Assembly (NCBI GenBank): GCA_025526935.1
Contig: JAHLKD010000041.1
Span: 1 to 64,000, forward strand
Length of the DNA: 64,000 nt
Reading direction: 5' to 3'
Source: Cladochytrium replicatum
Taxonomy: Eukaryota; Chytridiomycota; Chytridiomycetes; Cladochytriales; Cladochytriaceae
The translations under genes and the position numbers were made by a program. The notes below the pieces were generated by a model. The model was not told where the DNA came from, did no database searches, and saw nothing but the letters and a program-made list of their open reading frames with translations. Shown in pieces: positions 49,690 through 60,868 of this stretch (the stretch's first letter is position 1; each line of letters opens with the position of its first letter).

Positions 49690-50925
49690 TGTTCCCGATG
49701 ATGCGAAAGCCAACTCCCCAGCGAAATCTTGCTTCTGGGCTTGTGGCTCGACGATCCCAAACTCGCTTTCATAGCCGCATCGCAGCTCAAAAGACACCAT
49801 GTGCAGTCCCAGCTAATCCACAAACTCATCTCCATCGACGATGCGAGTGATCAGGGACACGCTATGCTCTCAGAATCCAACTCCAAAATACGGCATCTGA
49901 ACTTTCTTACTCTGCCTCTGCGCTCGACACCGCAAGCCGCAACGGGCACGTCCACGTTCTCGAGGCGTGGCTCTCGTCCGGCCAGCCGCTCTTGTACACC
50001 TATCGCGCAATGGACCACGCGAGCAGGCACGGCCACGTCCAAGTTCTCGAGTGGTGGAGGTCGAGCGGACTCGAGCTGAAGTTCACGCAGGCCGGGTCGA
50101 TCTTTGCGAGTTCAGCAGTACATGTTCATGTCCTCGAATGGTGGCGATCGAATGGTCTGGAGCTGCATTGTTCTTTCAGAATGAGTGGGATCGAGTGGTG
50201 GGAGAGCATAGGAAAATCCATCGAACAATTTCGCGAATTGGTCGTTATAGACCCCATGGATAACATACGCAATGGACGTTGCGAGCAGGAAGGGCCACGT
50301 CAATGTGTTGGCTTGGTGGGTCCATCGCAGCGGCATCGAGCTTGAGTGGACCGTGGCTGCGATGGACAGAGCGAGCTTCCACGGTCAGGTGCGGGTGCTC
50401 GAGTGGTGGAAGAAGAGCGGTCTGGAACTGCGGTACTCTGAATCAGCCATACGCTCAGCCTGCAGTTCCAAAGGCATCCGCGTATTGGAATGGTGGAAAC
50501 GCAGTGGGCTTGAATTGAAGTGGAGCGAGGGCTTGATTGACAGTCTCATTCTATTTGGAAATGTGAAGGCGCTGGGATGGTGGATTTCGAGTGGGCTGGA
50601 GTTGAAATGGAGTGACACTGTGATCGATCGTGCAAGCGGTAGAGATCACGTAAACGTTCTCGAATTATGGATGCAGAGTGGACTGCCGTCGCCTTGGATT
50701 GCGGATGCAATTGACCTTGCGAGCGAGCGGGTACATGTTGAGGTACTTGACTGGTGGAAGAACAGCGGACTTGAAATGAAGTGGACAGAGCGTGCAGTTG
50801 CTAGAGAAAAGGGGCGAGGCAAAGCTCTCGAACGGTGGAGAGACATCGGACTGGTCTGTGAAAACGACCCAGGCATTGAGTATCTTCCAAGACAAATTTC
50901 AAGTGCTGAGCTTTTGAGCGATTGA
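49690..50925 (+). pseudogene. ankyrin-like VLEWW repeat protein, probably damaged
   Basis: An F-box-like start (QLPSEILLLGLWLDDPKLAF) lies at about 49713. It is followed by ankyrin-like repeats: ALDTASRNGHVHVLEAW (about 49920), AMDHASRHGHVQVLEWW, then from 50272 an open frame of seven repeats (MDVASRKGHVNVLAWW, GIRVLEWWKRSGLELKWSE and so on) ending in TGA at 50925. The reading frame changes between about 49800 and 49900 and again between about 50170 and 50270. I see no good GT..AG introns to explain both, so it is probably a pseudogene, or a gene with introns I cannot model. The repeat type is common in chytrid genomes, in my recollection. Such proteins are taken to be protein-interaction scaffolds. 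Confidence 0.6.
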
Positions 50926-51238
50926 GCGAGAGCTCCTACTAGCAACACCAACAATGAGGTTAAGTTAGGTTCGGGCAGCTCTTCGGTGCATCTATCTCGC
51001 AGCAGCAGTGCAGTACACATAGCAGCATTACTGCTATTATTAAAAATTATCACTTCAACAATATTTCAATAATATTTTATCACTTCAATCGCCACACGAG
51101 ACATCTTGGAGAGATTCCATTTCGATTTCCATTCCGTGGAGTCGTGCTGTGCTGTTCTGTGCTGTGCTGTGCTGTGGTTGATTGTCGTCTGCTTCCTGTA
51201 TCTATCCCATCTCTTGATCGCTCTGCTTTCCATTCCCA
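50926..51238. promoter_or_regulatory. intergenic region upstream of the subtilase gene
   Basis: This is A/T-rich in the middle (AATATTTCAATAATATTT). Just before the gene, at about 51145-51177, it has a short CTGTG microsatellite (GCTGTGCTGTGCTGTG). No other gene was seen. Confidence 0.45.
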
Positions 51239-53406
51239 ATGGCTCCCTTCGCTACTTTCGGAGCCCTGCTGGCCATCGTCGCCGCTTCGTCGCTGCCGGC
51301 TTTTGCACAACCCGACATTGCTCCCCATCACTACCGCAACAACCCTCACCTCAGAAACCCTTACGCATACCCAGACCACTCCTTCCACGACAACGAACAG
51401 GACTGGAGACCTGAACACGAAGAATATCGTCCAATCGGCCCACAAGTAAATCCCCCTCCCAACTTTCGTCACAACGGCGCTCGTCACGGTCGTTGGAGAG
51501 CACGGCCCCCGTACGCTCATCCCGCTTACAGACACGCGAGACCAGAATATTACCGCGATCATGCTGTGCGGCCCGAAGAGGATGCGCGTATCCCAACTCA
51601 TGCTAAACCCAACAACCACGCGACGGGTCGACCGGCTGGCCAGCCTTTCAGACCTTTCCAGCAGCATAACAACCAACACTCCGCCAGTGCTCCTGCTGTA
51701 TCAGCCGCGGCAGCGGGCTCGACAAATACGTCCTCGATCCTCGATCAGATTGGAAACGCCATCGACAGTGTTGTTAACGGCGGTGTCACGTACGAGCGCT
51801 ACATCATTCTCTTGAACGAAAACATTACCGATGCTCAATGTATGCTTGCAACGCAATGGCTGGAATCATTTTTCTTTGGGCTAAGCGCTAATCTTTCGCC
51901 ATCTTCTCCTTCCAGTGACGGAACACCTTTCGGCCGTACAGAGCATCCTCGATAAATTAGACATTGACGTCAACGCAACCTCTGTATTCCGCGGTATCGC
52001 AGGAAAATTCAACAAAGCCGTCCTCAACTTTAACGGCTACTACGGCGCATTCCCGACCGTGGTCATCGACTACCTCAAAAAGTCACCCTTGGTCTCTGTG
52101 ATCGAGAAGGACGCCGTGGTGTCGACCGGCGGAATCCGCCCTTCGGCTTCTATCCTCGCCGGAACAAACTACAACGGAACCGAAGGGTTTAACCAGAACG
52201 CCGTACTCGTTCAGCGTACGGGGGTGTCTTGGAACCTGGACAGAGTGAGTAGGAGACAAGGCCCTGCAGTGGTAGCGAGCCAGAGGAGATTTGTGTACCC
52301 AACATCTGCTGGGAAAGGAGTCGATATCTATATCTTGGACACTGGCGTCCTCACGAGCCACGAAGAGTTTGAAGGACGCGCAACCTGGGGTGCCTACTTT
52401 ACCGAGGCAGGCCAACAGAGCACTAAACCCGCAAACGAGGACGCAGATGGTAATGGATTCATCAAAGTGCTCTCATTGATGGACTGTCATATTTTTTTCA
52501 CTTTATTCTAATTTTTTATTTTTGCGAAGGTCACGGAACCAACGTGGCATCTATTGCTGCTGGTAAAACGTACGGAGTCGCCAAGGACGCAAACATCATC
52601 GCAGTCAAGGTCTTGGACGACAAAGGCAGCGGTCTGATTTCCACCATTGTCGCTGGAATCCAGTGGGCACTGACCCAAGCGGGGACCAGCGGTCGACGGA
52701 GCGTGATTAACATGAGTTTGGGTGGCGAGAACTCGAAATCGTCAGGGACAACGTCCGCGATCGGCAGAGCCATCAAGGCCGGTTTCGATGCCGGCGTTGT
52801 TTTCGCCGTGGCCGCAGGAAACGATGGCGTCGATGGTAAGTTGATACCCCCCATCTACCGCCTTTATGTAACCTTTATTTACAAACAGCATGCAACTACA
52901 CTCCCAGCAACTTGGACTACGTCGTGACCGTCGGCGCAAGCTCAAACTCCGATGGCCGCGCGAGTTTCTCCAACTACGGCTCATGCGTTAGCATCTACGC
53001 CCCAGGCACAAACATCCAAGGCGCCTACTCAGGCGGTTCAAGCTTCACCGGTAGCCGCACCGCCGCTGTCGCTGTCGGCAACGGCACCTCCCAAGCCTGC
53101 CCGCACGTCAGCGGCGTGATGGCGCTCATCCTCGCCGAGTCCAAGAACGCCACGCCATCGGCTGTGTACAGCACCGTCATGCAGTCCGCGACGTTTGGCG
53201 CCCTCACGGGTCTGAACGCGACCGACCCGAACCTGTTGCTGTACACGGGCTTTGGCTCCGTCGCGGGCAATACGTCTGCGATCGACCTTACGACGGACTC
53301 GAACTCCGGAGGGTCGTCGTCCGTGTTCCCTTCGGGGGCGTTGATGGGGAGCCTTGATTTCTGGAAGGCGGTGGGCGGCACGTTTTCGCTAATAGTAGTG
53401 TTTTGA
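51239..53406 (+). CDS. secreted subtilisin-like serine protease (S8A, proteinase-K type)
   Basis: The start is ATG at 51239 (MAPFATFGALLAIVAASSLP, a signal peptide); TGA is at 53406. Exons are about 51239-51839, 51914-52466, 52530-52834 and 52889-53406. After the leader comes a His/Pro/Arg-rich spacer (about residues 25-150), unusual for the family. An inhibitor I9-type propeptide follows (YERYIILLNENITD, TSVFRGIAGKFN, SPLVSVIEKD). The catalytic triad is intact: Asp in YILDTGVLTSHEEF, His in HGTNVASIAAG (split by an intron before HGT), and Ser in GNGTSQACPHVSGVMAL. The oxyanion Asn is in AAGNDG. The C-terminus ends in a hydrophobic run (GTFSLIVVF) that could be a GPI signal. It probably degrades external protein. 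Confidence 0.92.
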
Positions 53407-53539
53407 GAAGCTTTTTTTGTTGAAAAAAAAGGGTTCCTTTTGTTTTTGTATCAGGTGTATGTTGTTGTGGTCGACGCGATGAAGGCGAATTTTCTTTCGG
53501 ACGCAAACATTCAAGCCCTTTGCCCATCGATAGTGCGTT

Positions 53540-53860
53540 TTATTTTGTATTTTTTTTGTTTTTCGTTTCAGGCTTTAGATGTGGCAGCAAAAACACCGTT
53601 TCTTTTTGTGTGAAGGAAACCCGCAGAAAATGTACAAAACAAAGAAAAACGAAAACACATAAGACGACACGGATACAACCGATTGCCGTTTGTTGCGGTG
53701 GTGCGCGAGTTGATTGAAGCCCTCGCCACTGATCCAACATGTCTGCGACGGAGGTAAGCTCGCTCGAGACATCATTGATCGTTTCCACGATCCTATCGAG
53801 CATCGCAATCGCCAGGTCGACGGCTCTAAGCGCGCCCAGCCGCCCGCTTGTGTTCGACAT
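53540..53860 (-). CDS. small hypothetical protein (uncertain)
   Basis: An open frame from ATG at 53860 begins MSNTSGRLGALRAVDLAIAM and continues with an amphipathic helix (RIVETINDVSSELTSVADML). The last 45 residues look non-coding, so a splice may be missed. The helical pattern faintly recalls small DASH-type kinetochore subunits, but I do not claim it. The region sits between the subtilase and the SNARE gene. Confidence 0.3.
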   Translation of the reverse strand: MSNTSGRLGALRAVDLAIAMLDRIVETINDVSSELTSVADMLDQWRGLQSTRAPPQQTAIGCIRVVLCVFVFLCFVHFLRVSFTQKETVFLLPHLKPETKNKKNTK

Positions 53861-53869
53861 GGGTCGTCG

Positions 53870-54368
53870 TCGTCGTTGTGGTCAGTAAAGTGATTTCAGC
53901 CCAATAACATTGAATGGATGTCTCCACGATCACCCCATTTCATCTGACAGTCAAAAAATGAGGCTCTTTTACACATTTTCAGTTTCAACAAACGGATCCA
54001 TTCTTGCCTACTAGTGAAGTAGCAAAAAAAGAGATAACAAGGCCATCGTTTAAACTCAGATCAAAGGAAAGAAAGAAAGAAAAACGCAATCAAGATACAA
54101 ACCCAAAACCAAGAAAGGGGGAGAAAAAAGGGAAGAGAAAAAACAACCAACAAATTTGAACTAGATATAAAGAACTCCAGAGAAAACATGGAAAAAAAAA
54201 ACAGGTGCAATTCCGAGATCAATAAGGCACATGTAACGATAGTGGTAGAGGTTGGTTTGGGGCGAAAGGGAACAGTATATTGGGGGCCAGGCCCAACACA
54301 CAAGAGACACGCATCACCTGTGCCAGTGTGCCAACGTGAGCGAAACCACGTAACAATACACAGTATTG
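53870..54368. other. A-rich intergenic stretch
   Basis: This is purine/A-rich on the plus strand (runs of GAAAGAAAGAAAG and similar near 54060-54200). No gene or RNA was recognised. The right end would be the 3' UTR of the SNARE gene. Confidence 0.5.
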
Positions 54369-55621
54369 TTACAGCAAAACGATCAGCAAAATGACAGTAA
54401 TCACGATGGCAAGCATGGCCATCAGGAAGCACATCCTGTTTCGGGCGTTCCGCTGGTGCCTTGCTGCTTGGCGAAGCTCTCCCGTTGCGTTTTCCATGTT
54501 GATAGCAACGTGGTCAATGTTTGTTTCGATGTTATCTGAACAAAAAAAAAAGTTGATTTCACAAACTCAAGACCCATGACAGGAGTCTCAAAGGTTTTAC
54601 CTAACATGTATTGCTGCTCGTTGACGAGGGTGCCTAGATCTCTGAAAATCTCGTTCACTTCCGCAATTGATCGCTCGATCTCGACGAGCTCGCCCTCGCG
54701 TTCGGCAATGAGAGACTCGTTGAACTCGATCTCGTTGTCGACGGCCTGAAGTTGTTGGAGCCTGGAAAAATCTTTTAGGAAATGTGAAGGATAATGCAGG
54801 CAGAATAATTTTAACCTTGCACCCATCAGCGGTTGGTTTTCATCGTTATCGTCATCGTCGCTAAAATAATTGGTAAATATAACGTTGAAATGCTTGATGT
54901 TTTATGATTAGCGTACTGTCCTGCAGCCTGGGCCCGTGCCATCGCCACGTATTGTCGAGATTTCTCCGCGGATTGTTTCGAGACTGCCTGGAATCGCCTC
55001 AGCACCGTTTCAAAGTCCTTTTGGAGTTTTTGATGGGCGATTTTTCGTTGGCGCTGTAGGGAGAAATAGATTAAGAGTAGTGAGTTTGGAGAAATAATAA
55101 AACGACCTACATTTCCATGACCGTCTATGCTCATCACGCTTTTGACGTCCACGCTGGTCTGTTTTATCATTTCTCTCGTGTCTTCCATTAGATGGTTCCT
55201 TTGTGAAAAAAGCAAAAAATAAGTATAAATAGGTATATATAAATGCTACAAGCACCGACAATTTATGACGCAAGTCCGGGGTGTCTCTCGCTGTGCCCAG
55301 TTGGTTGACGAGCTTCTCCGCCGAAGCGACGTTGTTTGAAATCATAAAGACGTGGTGCGAGGCTCTGTCCCACAGCTTGAGGTATGCGCGGTTAGCGTCC
55401 ATGTCTGGATCACAAGGTAAGGCGAGTGAGGGCATGCCAAGGCCAAAAGGTTAGCGATACGACAAGACACGACACGAAACGCAACACACACCTTGACCGG
55501 ACGATTGAGAGATTGAGGCGAACGGCGGGGCGATGTTTTGAGAGTATGGCGACGAGGCACCATTACCATTCCTGGACCCGCCCGACGACGAACCGGCCCT
55601 CTCCAAGTCACCGAACGACAT
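54369..55621 (-). CDS. endosomal Qa-SNARE, syntaxin-7/Pep12-like
   Basis: The start is ATG at 55621 (MSFGDLERAGSSSGGS); TAA is at 54369. There are about seven exons. After a Ser/Gly-rich start, an N-terminal three-helix domain is recognised (KLVNQLGTARDTPDLRHKL, then RNHLMEDTREMIKQTS, then KLQKDFETVLRRFQAVSKQS). An acidic linker (DDDDNDENQPLMG) leads to the SNARE motif (EIEFNESLIAEREGELVEIE, VNEIFRDLGTLVNEQQ with the ionic-layer Gln, DNIETNIDHVAINMENAT). A single C-terminal membrane anchor follows (MAMLAIVITVILLIVLL). Pep12/syntaxin-7 proteins mediate fusion at late endosomes and vacuoles. Intron borders are approximate. Confidence 0.88.
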
Positions 55622-55779
55622 TTTGGCAAGATGGACAAGTGTGGCAGTGCAGTCAATCGCAAAGATAGAGAGAGTTGGATCAGAGGCTTTGACATATATA
55701 TGTACTACTAATAGTGGGTTGCCAGTCAACCTTCAAAAAGGAATCGTATTATATGAAAAGAGATTGATAAAGGGATCAT

Positions 55780-56545
55780 TGGCATGGATGATGCCACCAG
55801 AGCTGCTTACGAAGCTTATCCTGATGTCTTTGGGGGGCACAGTTTCGCTGTCTTCAGTGCCAACTTGAATCGGACCAAGACTGCAAGGTACAACGGTATG
55901 TGAGGATCGATAAGTCTTGTAGCTTACGTTGAACTTGAATTTGCTCAAGATGGGAAGATGACCAGATCGGACGAAGATCTGAAGATTGCATCAGTGCCAC
56001 CTTCAGCATCCAGCTCGCGGCGTAAACGACCAAATGATTCTGGGGAGGTGGACAACCTCATGCAGCTGCTTGGCTTCCTGGGACAACATTGTTGCGACAC
56101 CGACAGCAAATGCCAAAGGCCAGCAAATCAACAATCGCAACCCCGCCTGCTTTTGCCTGTTCCCAACTTGGAGCCAAACACCACGGATCTGACGTTGAAC
56201 TTTGCCAACTTCCCGATGATCGTGACTGCTTTCCACAATCCCGCTTCTCACAATCCTCGTGTGATATCCTTTTTGGCCATACCTCATGGCATCAATCCTC
56301 ATTTGGTCAACTTCCGCCTTGATGAAGAAGGGAAGACACAGGTTCCTTCAAATTCCCTTGGCCAGCTGCACTCTACTCTGCACGAGGACTCTTCCATGAC
56401 ATAATCGATCGTGAGGAAGTGTCCACGGATCACCTAATGGTTGTGGCCCTCGGCGATGCCCTGGAGGAGACGCCTAACAGGATCGGTATAGCTCCAACTG
56501 CCCACATTGATAACAGTGCGGACGGCACACAATTGCGTTGAGAGA
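55780..56545 (+). pseudogene. relic of an unrecognised gene
   Basis: Coding-like pieces on the plus strand: MDDATRAAYEAYPDVFGGHS from about 55784, an open frame 55958-56404 (MTRSDEDLKIASVPPSASSS) with a possible CHC-type cluster (HCCDTDSKC), and REEVSTDHLMVVALGDALEE near 56413-56470. The pieces are in different frames without convincing splice sites, so this is probably a decayed gene or part of a dispersed family. I do not recognise it. Confidence 0.4.
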
Positions 56546-56849
56546 GGGAGTTGTTTGTGATGTGGAAGTTTGGTGGGACAATCGAGCGCATATTGCTGGA
56601 AGGTATCCACACATCTTCCACAGCTGCCATGGAAAAGACCACAATGAGATCTGACGACAAAACTTCCATGAATTTTAAATACAGTCAAATTATACGATTT
56701 CCACGAATACTGCAGCAAATTAGCAGATTATTACTACATGTATTACTACTGCACTACTCTACTGTCACCGTTGTGTGTTGGACGTTCATCCTCAATACAC
56801 ACGTGACTACACTCCTAACACTGAGCTGCGGACATCGAGACTTTCTGCA
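56546..56849. other. intergenic region upstream of the hydrolase gene
   Basis: No gene seen. It presumably holds the promoter of the gene at 56850; A/T-rich patches occur near 56690-56740. Confidence 0.4.
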
Positions 56850-58116
56850 ATGCTCTCGCTTCTGCCGTACGTCGACAGCGTCTTGCCGTGGCCAATCCCG
56901 TCAATACTAAACCTGTCGCTGGTCATCGCTGCTTCTGCTGTTGCTCTCGTCTACCTGTACCAGGCCGAACTCATCTACCCGGCAAACATCCCCGTCGGCT
57001 CGAGACGCGTCGTCGCCACCCCTGCCCAGTTCGACTTGTCGGACTGGGACGACGTCACCCTCACCACAACGGATGGCGTGCAGATCAAGGCCTACGCCAT
57101 CTACAACAGACGCTCAACCGCTGGCTCGACGGTCACTGCTGACGGAAACATCGTGCATCGAAAGCCTGGCGATGTGGCAGATTACACCGTGCTCTATTGC
57201 CATGCAAATGCTGGAAACATGGTACTTTGTTGTGTGTGCTCCTACTTTGATCGTAATGCTGATGGGGACCGATAACAAAAAGGGCCACAGATTGCCCATC
57301 GCGGCTATATTTCACGAACGATTAAAAGTCAACGTCTTCATGCTTTCGTATCGAGGGTATGCGCGTCTGGCTCATTCGGTTTCATGGACGATCGAGCTAA
57401 CATTTGACAATCCCACAGCTACGGATTCAGCCAAGGAAAACCATCCGAAACGGGATTCAAAATTGATGCTGAAGTACGGTATAATCGCGTTTTCAACGCT
57501 TGATTTCATTCTGATCGTCATGTTTAAATAGACTGCAGTGAAATGGATTCGCGAACACCCAGAACTGGGTCGCACTAAGCTCCTCGTGTACGGACAGTCT
57601 ATTGGAGGTGCCGTCGCAATTCACCTCGCCTCTAAATATGACGCCGATATTGTGGCCATGATTGTCGAAAACACCTTCTTGAGTATAGTAAGTTTGTAGC
57701 AATGGTTTACATTGGCAAAACTCACCGACGACATCACAACAACTACTCAGCCCAAACTTGTTCCGCACGTGCTTCCGATATTTTCTAGAGCAGCGTTCCT
57801 TGTGCACCAAAAATGGCCATCCGAGAAGGCTATCACCAACGTCCTCCGAGCTCCACTGCTGTTCCTCAGCGGCGCTCGCGATGAATTGGTACCTCCCTCG
57901 CACATGTACTCCCTCGTTCGCATTGTAAGGAGAGCACGCGGACATAGCGCGAGCAATCCTGCCGACCAGGGCCTTCCCGAACGCGAGGTCTGTGGCGTGC
58001 GCTTCGTCTCGTTTGCAAACGGAACGCACAACGACACGTGTCTGCAGGAGGGCTACTTTCGCGAGATCATTGATTTCTTTGCAGATGTAGTGGGAGGGAA
58101 AATAAAGGCAACATAA
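56850..58116 (+). CDS. ABHD13/Bem46-like alpha/beta hydrolase
   Basis: The start is ATG at 56850 (MLSLLPYVDSVLPWPIPSIL); TAA is at 58116. Exons are about 56850-57220, 57288-57358, 57420-57475, 57533-57690 and 57740-58116. An N-terminal membrane anchor (NLSLVIAASAVALVYLYQAE) is followed by LIYPANIP and the hydrolase fold: VLYCHANAGNM (oxyanion loop), NVFMLSYRGYG, LVYGQSIGGAVAIHLAS (nucleophile Ser in G-x-S-x-G), ENTFLSI, FLSGARDELVPPSHM (Asp) and FANGTHNDTC (His). The triad is complete. Bem46/ABHD13 proteins are membrane-tethered hydrolases of poorly defined substrate, linked to polarity in fungi. Confidence 0.88.
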
Positions 58117-58325
58117 ATAAAGGCGAGAAGCTGATCGTCACGAGTTGTGAGACTCAAAAGTTGTGAACAGACCATGCGCTGGTGGACCGTAATGTTTTTT
58201 CAACATTTCTTGACAATTGATATGCCCAGAATGCATTATTGTTGTTCAACATGGCCATTTGCCAATGCAAACTCAATTTTTGTGGTTCATCATTTCATCA
58301 TCGCCACGGCAAACTTTGATCCGCC

Positions 58326-60091
58326 ATGAATGAGCACCTGCTGCGGCCTTCTCCAGGTTCTCGAGAATCGAGCGATGCGAACGCTCTGCCCGCAAAGAAA
58401 TTCTCACTCTGGTCGCATCCGCTCAGAGCCCTCTTCTTCGCTACTCTCATGGTGACCGTCTCCACCTCTATACACACGTTACAATATCCCGCGCTGCTGC
58501 TGCTCTTCCTCCTGCCGCTTCCAACGTCACGACTCTTGTACCGAACCTACATCTACCACACTCAAAGGGCGTTCGGCAGCCTCATGGTGTTTGTCATCTG
58601 GTTCTTTTCACCAACAACGATTGTGTTGACCGGAGACGTGGAGGAATTGTACCGCAATCCGTTGGCGGGGCCGAGAGTCGTCATTGCGGTGAGCCCCTTT
58701 TAGAAGCTCATTTTCGCTCATGTCCAGCTTATCGCTCAGGCAAACGGTGTTACCAGAACCACCAAATTTACAGTGACTGGGCATACCTGTGGGCGCTCGC
58801 ATGGGCTCTCCGTGACGGCAGGGCCCCCGGCGGCGGTGCGCACGGGAGCGTAAAGATCATCTTGAAAGAGGAGCTGATGAAAGTGCCTGTATTCGGCTGG
58901 GGCATGCGCTTTTTCGAGTTCATATTCCTCAAACGCAAATGGGCCGACGATCAGCACCGCATCCGGGAGTACCTCAACCGCGCCCTGGACGACATGAGAG
59001 CCGCAAAGGATGCCCGTCGCGGGAGGTCGCGTCACGATTTCAGGACGGGGTTGTGGTTGATGCTGTTCCCCGAAGGCACGGTGATCACAGACGAAACCGT
59101 CGGTATATCCAAAGGGTTCTTGAAGCGAGACAGGCCGTTCCAGGAGCTTATCGCGAGGGTTCTTGCTCAGGCAAAGGGCGGGAACAGCAAGGGGTTGAAC
59201 GCGCTGCGGCGTCGTCATGGCGAACCTATGGATACGATGACAGCGGATGAAGAGAGCGAGCCACATTCCCCGGCAACGTATTATCCTCCAAACGGAAACC
59301 CGTTTGCCGACGAGCAGCAGCAATCAAAAACCGCAACTACAACAACTGCTACTACTACAGCAGCACCCGGATCAGCCAATGAAGTCGATCGATGGGTTGA
59401 AGAAATCCACCCACGGCACGTCCTCCTCCCACGTACGTCGGGCCTCTACGAATGCATCAAGATCATCCTCGGCAAAATCACAGCACTTGCCGAGACTGAG
59501 GCGTTGAACGGCGGCGGCTTGCAAGAAAGCTACGGGACGTTGCAGCCCGTGGACAATGACGAGGGCTTGAAGCTGATCGATGTCACGCTCGGGTACCCGG
59601 GCCTATCCGTCGACCATCACGAAGGGTACGGGTACGACGTGTACCCGATCGAGCGTGTTTTTATTGGCGGAGGACTACTTCGGAAGATCTACATGCACGT
59701 GCACGTTTACAGCGTCAAGCCCAGCGTGCCCGAAACGCACGAGGACGGGACGCCCGACCCGCTCGACACCTCGTTGACGGAGGTGGACATGAACGGGTGT
59801 GCGGTGGGTCTCGCGAACGAGCTGGGCGGACCCAAGGTGATCGAATTTGGAGACAAGAAGGCGTTCTCGGAGCGTCTGGCGCGGATGTATTACGAGAAGG
59901 AGGAGATGTTGGACCGTTTCTATACGTCGGGAGAACTCTCTGACAGTGATGGAAACAAAGGCGGTGACAGCGTGGAGATTGCGGTTGTTCCCAACTTTGA
60001 GGACGCCTTTGTGCTCACAACCGCCGTCGCACTGAATGTCGGACTTGCGTTTGGCGCTGTCATCGCATGCACTTGGATGTTTGGACACTGA
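58326..60091 (+). CDS. LPLAT-family 1-acylglycerol-3-phosphate/lysocardiolipin-type acyltransferase
   Basis: The start is ATG at 58326 (MNEHLLRPSPGSRESSDANA); TGA is at 60091. There are two exons, with one intron at about 58689-58760. Splicing joins GPRVVIA to NHQIYSDWAYLW, which completes the catalytic H-x4-D box (NHQIYSD). The later motifs are IFLKRKW and FPEGTVITDET. There is an N-terminal membrane pair (residues about 35-75) and a C-terminal membrane helix (VALNVGLAFGAVIACTW). A Gln/Thr-rich insertion (SKTATTTTATTTAAP) sits between the catalytic core and the distal HPRHVLLPRTSGL block. The closest families are LCLAT1/AGPAT5 and yeast Cst26, which act on lysophospholipids in the ER or at mitochondria. 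The substrate is not readable from sequence. Confidence 0.88.
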
Positions 60092-60099
60092 CACAGGAT

Positions 60100-60371
60100 G
60101 TGAAATTGGACACTTTTATTTTGTGACCACGGGACAATGTTTTGAATTTGCTTTGGACAATGGACAATGTTTTGAATTTGCTTTGGGCAATGGACAATGA
60201 TTCTGGGACCAGTGTTTTTCCTTTGCATGAGCGTTGATTTTGTTTTTGGGCCTGATACCAACCACTTTGACCTTTTCTTCGTTCCATTCGAGTAGAGAGA
60301 GAGGGAGAGGGCAGTATGACTATGCATCATAAGCTGGAGCAACATTTTGAGTGAGAGTGTGTATTTCGTAT
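60100..60371. repeat. 3' region with a 34-bp tandem duplication
   Basis: GGACAATGTTTTGAATTTGC recurs in tandem at about 60132 and 60166, with a partial third (GGGCAATGGACAATG). This lies just after the acyltransferase stop and before the stop of the minus-strand CX9C gene, so it is transcribed 3' sequence of one or both. Confidence 0.6.
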
Positions 60372-60828
60372 TCAGCGTTTGGCACGCGGCCCAACGAATG
60401 CATCCATGCACTTCTGGTAGTCCAACAACTCCTGCTGGCACGTAACCACAGCACTCCGCGCAACGTCCTTGTCCCCATTGGGAATCGAGTTCTATCAATT
60501 CGAGAGTGAATATCCAGTTTCACGATCTGACCGAAAAAATGGCATAGCAAAATACCTTTTCAAAGCATCCAAAGAACCGCTCGGCTTGATCCTGGCACCG
60601 TCTAAGTTTCAGCGGGAAGTACGGCGGCAGTTTCGGGTCGCTCGGATCCTCTAGGCCAGGCACAGTCACGGTTTTGTCGGGTTGGGTCGACGGCGGCAAT
60701 GGGATCGAGGACGAGGGGGGCAAGGACGCGATCGGTTTTGCTGGAGACTGAGCGGGGGTGCCATCCTTCAGCTTTGGCGGGGGCAGCACAACCGTGCTCA
60801 CAAAGAATGCGATGAGCGGGAGCGCCAT
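60372..60828 (-). CDS. twin CX9C mitochondrial intermembrane-space protein
   Basis: The start is ATG at 60828 (MALPLIAFFVSTVVLPPPKL); TGA is at 60372. One intron (about 60552 to 60492) joins GCFEK to NSIPNGDKDV. The product is about 130 residues. After a Pro/Ser-rich N-terminus there are two CX9C motifs: CQDQAERFFGC and CQQELLDYQKC, each with exactly nine residues between the Cys, separated by about 20 residues. This is the signature of CHCH proteins folded by the Mia40/Erv1 disulfide relay in mitochondria. I cannot place it in a named subfamily. It is divergent from the BolA gene with only 40 bp between start codons. Confidence 0.82.
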
Positions 60829-60868
60829 TTAACGATATTGGCCAGTTTGGGACGGAGGGACCTTGAAA
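60829..60868. promoter_or_regulatory. very short divergent promoter, CX9C and BolA genes
   Basis: Only 40 bp separate the two start codons, so each promoter must overlap the other gene's transcribed or coding region. The plus strand reads TTAACGATATTGGCCAG. Confidence 0.6.

Noticed and set aside
59675-60498. Minus-strand open frames opposite the acyltransferase 3' end
   Set aside because: They are antisense to the well-supported acyltransferase exon or cross the intron and untranslated 3' sequence of the CX9C gene.
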